Origin: Taxillus chinensis
Lineage: Eukaryota > Streptophyta > Magnoliopsida > Santalales > Loranthaceae
Reading direction: 5' to 3'
NCBI GenBank assembly: GCA_023512835.1
Contig: CM042088.1
Coordinates: 38,916,164-38,980,163, forward strand
DNA length: 64,000 bases
In this document: positions 59,583-64,000 of the stretch, in pieces
Numbering within the stretch: position 1 is the first letter of the stretch
Layout: every line of letters starts with the position of its first letter
Translations under genes and position numbers: made by a program
The notes under the pieces: model-generated
The model's database searches: none
The model's input: the letters and a program-made list of their open reading frames with translations, nothing else
Told to the model about the DNA's origin: nothing

Positions 59583-61034
59583 CCGCCCCCCGCTAAGGCG
59601 GATATCACCCCTATATAAATCTATTAATTTATAATTCTATGTTAACTGATCGATTATGATATATAATTATTACTTCACACTTACGATCCTAAAGATTTTA
59701 TATTAATAATTATATATTAGCGTCATGCCAATATAAAACTATGATTCCACGTTGTTCTAATTTTTTTTACCAATATTATAATAATTCATTTATAACATAT
59801 GAAATATAATAATTCGTTTGTGATATATGACTCCGTCTCTGTGATATATGAAATATATGAATTCCAGCCTGTGGGAGAATATGGTAGGGGAAAATTCTAT
59901 TTCTGCTATGCTCGCTTAACAGCCGGGTTTGCAATTTTTCTCGGCGTTTGTTTATTTTGTTTTAAAATTCTTTTGTAAAATGTATTTTGGAAATAAAATT
60001 ATAATTAAGTTGAATTTTTTCGCCATTAAAAGAATGCTTACTCAATCTTAGAAATTTCTTCTTCAACACACTTTAATCCACATTAATAATTTATTTATTC
60101 CTCAACGCAGGTTAGACCACAATAATTTTGTAGTTGCATTGTGGAGTTAATTACATGCTCATAACTAGTCATTTTCATATACTTTGATTATTAAAAATAA
60201 AATAAAAGATAATGCATAACTGATAACTCTCATTTACCCACTGAGGATATATATAAAATGTGCAAGTTTACAACACTTAATTAACTAATAATGCTTAATT
60301 AGTTTTAAAGTTTCTTAAAATACTAATATTGCTATTTGAAATAAAATTTTCATTTAAATTTATATTCTATTTTAATTTATTTTTAGAATATTAATGTAAT
60401 GTAAATTCTCAAGTGTACCTTTATAAGTAGTTTATTTTAAAATAAAAATTTATGTATTCATCTAATTTTATATCAAATTAATAAATTAAAGCAAATATAT
60501 ATATAATAAGACAAAATTATAATGGATAATTCATCTTGGACGTAAGACAATTAAGAAAACGTAAAAAGTTAAAAGGAAAATAAAAAATGACATTGAAGTA
60601 ATAACAAAGGATATAATTATATAAATATGGGACTGTTTAGAAAAAAAAATCTGCGTATTAATTGTCCGAACCAAATTTACTGTGAGTCTGTGACAAAACT
60701 TCCTTAAAATTCTAAGTCTAGCAACTGTCCCAAAACGACGAAAAGTTAGGTTTTTTTTAATGATTTAAAAATCTTATATTTGGTAATAGATGTCTCAAAA
60801 GATATAATTTTTGTAAAAAAATATATATATGTCCCAAGTACACCTGCGGGAATGTCTCATTATTTTATCCCTTTTTATTATTTACAAATAACAAATAAAA
60901 TACTAAATCTCAAAATATTACTCTCAAGGGTGTTTTATCCCAACACCTCCTCAGTTTCTTATCTTTAAGGCTCAAACATAAGGGGTGGTTTTATATTATA
61001 CTATTTTATTGATATTTGTTTCAAAATTATATTC

Positions 61035-61265
61035 ATGAATATATATATAGAGAGAGTACATATAAATTGTGAAGTCATTTACACCTTTAATTTAGACCGT
61101 CAGATCAAAATTTAATGGTTAAGGTTAAACTTTCATTTAATTATAATAGATTAATCGTAGTGGAACTACATTTAAATGAAAGTCTAATATGAACAGTTAA
61201 TTGTAAAATCTAACGATTTAAATTAAAATTCTCATGAGTTGGCGGTATAACAAATAGATATATAT
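61035..61265. repeat. Palindrome-like (fold-back) element
   Basis: The left arm, with TTAAACTTTCATTTAATT, pairs with the right arm, whose reverse complement reads TTAGACTTTCATTTAAAT. The centre lies near 61150, and TA-rich words stand at both outer edges. It looks like a small fold-back MITE; no clear target duplication was found. Confidence 0.5.
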
Positions 61266-61932
61266 ATATATAAAATTTCGTGATATGTATTATTTGAAAA
61301 GCCGCAGCCAACTAGCGTTGCAAACATAACCTGTCCCATAGAACCCACCGATTTTAGTTCATACATCTGATCTTGTGAGTGTATAAAAAATTCTACCATT
61401 TGTGTCCATATATGCAGCTAGACTTGGGATTTGCAACATTTATCATTTTGAAAATTTGCACGTTTTGTTATTTCAGTAATTTGGACCCACACTCCGGAAT
61501 TTGAGATGCGCTTGTTTGATAGGGGAGCCTCATGGTCCGCCCTAAAAAGCGAATGGTGTATCCCTATTAACATATAGAATATAGAATTGTAATTATTAAT
61601 ATAACACCCAAATTATTTCACTAACTCTCTTCTATATCCCTGTTTTATTTCTCAAATTTTTCCCCTCGGCACAAGCCCTATTGATATGAAATCACAAACT
61701 AGATCCCAATAACTCTGATGAAGTCAAACATATATCAGCGTGTTTTTGTCCGGCATCACTGTCACCTATTCCATGCCACAGATTCATGACAATCGTTTTG
61801 GGTTGCCATCAAAAAAACGAGTGAGCACGTCACCATTGAAAATTGAAAATTCAAAATTCAAACAAACCCCTGCAGCCGTGATATACACGCGAAACACGAG
61901 TGTTAGCGCCTTAGGAAAAGAAGAAAAAAGTG

Positions 61933-61941
61933 TATATAAGT
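61933..61941 (+). promoter_or_regulatory. TATA box of the terpene synthase gene
   Basis: GTATATAAG lies about 140 bp upstream of the ATG at 62076. A CT-rich leader (CTCCTACTCCCACTCC and later CTCTCTCTTAGC) follows, as expected for a plant core promoter and 5' UTR. Confidence 0.65.
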
Positions 61942-62075
61942 AGAGAACTCCTACTCCCACTCCACTCGTCTCTTGTATCAAACCATCACGCAAGTTTGGT
62001 TTTGGATTTTTCGGTTGCTCTATCTTTCTTCATTAGCTACCTCTCTCTTAGCTAGCCATCACCCTTCAAAATTAA

Positions 62076-62261
62076 ATGGCCACCTCTGCTCACAAAGTTA
62101 AGCCCGCCGGTATTAATGCTAATGTTGCGGATACACGCATGGTCCTGATCAGCCCACCATCATTATCTCCCCCCTCCAGCTTCACCGTTAAGTGAATAAT
62201 TAATTGTACATAAGTTAATTGACGCTACACGTTCACTCGAACGAACTGATCAGTCGTATAT

Positions 62262-62301
<40 letters not shown>

Positions 62302-64000
62302 TTAACTTATTGGAGCTGACGATATTGCAACATCTTCTTCCCGCTATATATAGGTCCCGGGTGGTCACCTGCAGTTTCCGGCGGAAGATGGCCAGAACAT
62401 GAAAGAAAATGTGAGGCAACTGCTCCGTGACGTCATCGCCCTCAAAGACCCGACGTTATTACAAGGGTTGGAAATGGTGGATGCCATACAACGCCTGGGC
62501 CTCGACCACCACTTCCAGGAAGAGATCCAAGCACTTCTATCCAAACACTATCTAAAACTAGGAGGCGTCCAAAACCATCACCAGGATGATGATCTCTATG
62601 CCACCTCGCTTCGTTTTAGGCTTCTTCGACAAGGCGGTTATTATGTCCCCGCAGCTGGTAAACATTCATTCGTACATTAATGTAATCTACGTACCGTACG
62701 TGTTTAATGGAATCCACAAACTAGGTACCAGGCTACCAGCGTATGGATTACAGTTACTCGTCGTGTAATAGTTTTTTTAAACTGTTATTATTATATATTA
62801 GTTTTGTGGGATGGAAGCACTGACATCAAGTGGGATTGTTAAGTATCACTCACGTCAAAAGTAGCATGGGTTCATGCTTTATTATATTGCCTTCATCTTA
62901 ATTAATAATACGGAATGAATGGGTGGTGACTTAATAACTGCACACGTCGCAGCACATGTTTATGATAATGAATATTTTGCATGTACGGTTGGACAGATGC
63001 TTTTGACAAATTCACGGACGAGGAAGGAAAGTTTGAAAAGCATTTAAGCAGCGAAATCAAGGGATTGATGGAACTATACGAAGCTTCTCAACTGGTCGTA
63101 TGGGGTGAAGCCATACTCGACGAGGCAAGAGAGTTTAGCAGGCGAGTCCTGGAGGCTCAGATGCCACAACTTGACCCGGTTCGAGCTAGAGCCGTAGCCG
63201 ACACCGTGGCCCACCCACACCACATGAGCTTGCCACGCTTCAGCTCCAAACGCTCCCTCACTGTTCCCTACAGCACTGCCAGTTGGACGGGCTCTTTGCG
63301 CGAATTCGCAAAACTGGATTGGTGGGCAGTGCAATCCATGCACAAAAACGAAATGCTTCAGATCTCCAGGTGACATTACGTTCGGATCTATTATATATAT
63401 AAACACAAAATTGTACGGAATTCTCTAATTAATTCATGTGTCGGTCACTGTTTATTGACATGAATTATTAGGTGGTGGAAAGACTTGGGATTGGCCAAGG
63501 ATTTGAGTTTTGCGAGGGATCAGCCACTGAAATGGTACTTGTGGTCCATGGTGGCACTTACGGATCCAGTTTTAGCAGAGGAAAGAATCGACCTCACTAA
63601 GCCCATCTCTCTCATCTACGTTATAGATGACATTTACGATCTCATTGGGACACCTGATGAACTCTCCCTCTTCACTGAAGCCGTCGTTAGGTACAGTAGA
63701 AAGGACAACTATAATCAAGAATTAACAGTCATAATTAATGCTTTTTTAAAAACGCATAAGGTGGGCAGCGCGAGTAATTAAATCTTTATACATATATAAG
63801 AGAATGAAGAAATTTAATGAGTATTAATATTAATTAGTCAAAGCATTAAAAGACAGTTGTTGTGCATGCAAAAACGTGACACGCGTGTGGGCAGGTGGGA
63901 ATGTCCAGAACAACTGCCGAAATACATGAAGAAATGTTTGGAGGCGTTGGATGCGATCACTAACGAAATTAGCTTGAAGGTTTCCGTAAGCCACGGATGG
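62076..64000 (+). CDS. Terpene synthase, TPS-g subfamily, 5' part (five exons, runs off the window)
   Basis: Class I terpene synthase that ionises a prenyl diphosphate; TPS-g members typically make acyclic products such as linalool or nerolidol. Exons: 62076-62186, 62354-62657, 62997-63369, 63472-63690 and 63895 to beyond 64000, with consistent phases and the standard TPS intron layout (219-bp exon 4). Motifs: [43 protein letters not shown], and the metal-binding DDIYD in [13 protein letters not shown]. The RRX8W motif is absent from the N-terminus, and RDQ replaces the RxR arginine, both typical of TPS-g. The first 37 residues are Ser/Pro-rich; whether they form a plastid transit peptide is unclear. 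The first intron has a GTTAAG donor and a (TA)n run. The NSE/DTE motif lies outside the window, so activity cannot be judged. Confidence 0.93.
62265..62300. repeat. (TA)n microsatellite in terpene synthase intron 1
   Basis: About 17 TA units within the 167-bp first intron, roughly 50 bp before the acceptor at 62353. Confidence 0.9.

Larger units (their letters stand above)
58580..61700. other. AT-rich spacer upstream of the terpene synthase
   Basis: Contains a pair of related direct repeats around a GC-richer patch (58976-59580), a palindrome-like segment (about 61035-61265) and otherwise AT-rich DNA. The 62-codon open frame at 60780 has no recognisable domain. No gene seen. Confidence 0.65.

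Noticed and set aside
1..64000. CRISPR arrays, bacterial operons, ribosome binding sites, phage attachment sites
   Set aside because: Spliced plant genes and plant transposons make these irrelevant, and no spaced short direct repeats of that kind were seen.

Overview
The window is nuclear DNA of a flowering plant. It has spliced genes with GT-AG introns, a plant laccase, a TPS-g terpene synthase, a PPR pseudogene, and a dense layer of plant transposons (LINE, Copia, TRIM, large LTRs, hAT, MITEs, SINEs) in an AT-rich, microsatellite-rich background. The laccase and terpene synthase fit a woody eudicot or magnoliid, but the species cannot be fixed from sequence alone.

Layout. (1) 1-20774, plus strand: the 3' three-quarters of NAA25 (auxiliary subunit of the NatB N-terminal acetyltransferase) in 13 exons whose phases all agree. 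Its introns hold a LINE, LINE fragments, MITEs, two SINEs and an hAT relic that was itself hit by a LINE and a SINE. (2) 20775-33850: no host gene. A minus-strand Copia relic is broken by a long LTR. Then comes a miniature LTR element (TRIM) arranged LTR-internal-LTR-internal-LTR with an exact 808-bp period, followed by another long LTR. (3) 35057-37541, plus strand: a complete six-exon laccase with all four copper motifs, a near-perfect miR397 site and an odd dinucleotide tract at one 3' splice site. (4) 37542-46210: AT-rich spacer with a MITE, a decayed plus-strand Copia with LTR and primer-binding site, and a minus-strand PPR pseudogene. (5) 46211-58580: spacer, a poly-C MITE-like element and a nearly intact minus-strand hAT transposase of the ZMYM1/TTF type. 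The upstream side of that hAT carries a 2.57-kb solo LTR with a perfect 5-bp target duplication. (6) 58581-64000: AT-rich spacer, then the first five exons of a TPS-g terpene synthase running off the right edge.

The three live-looking genes (NAA25, laccase, terpene synthase) are functionally unrelated, and there is no operon-like or cluster logic. No clearly new biological system was found. The items most worth a second look are the retroposed 5S-rRNA-like SINE, the tandem TRIM, the solo LTR inside the hAT element, the GC-rich-core MITEs and the laccase splice-site microsatellite. All calls come from reading the sequence; no database search was run.
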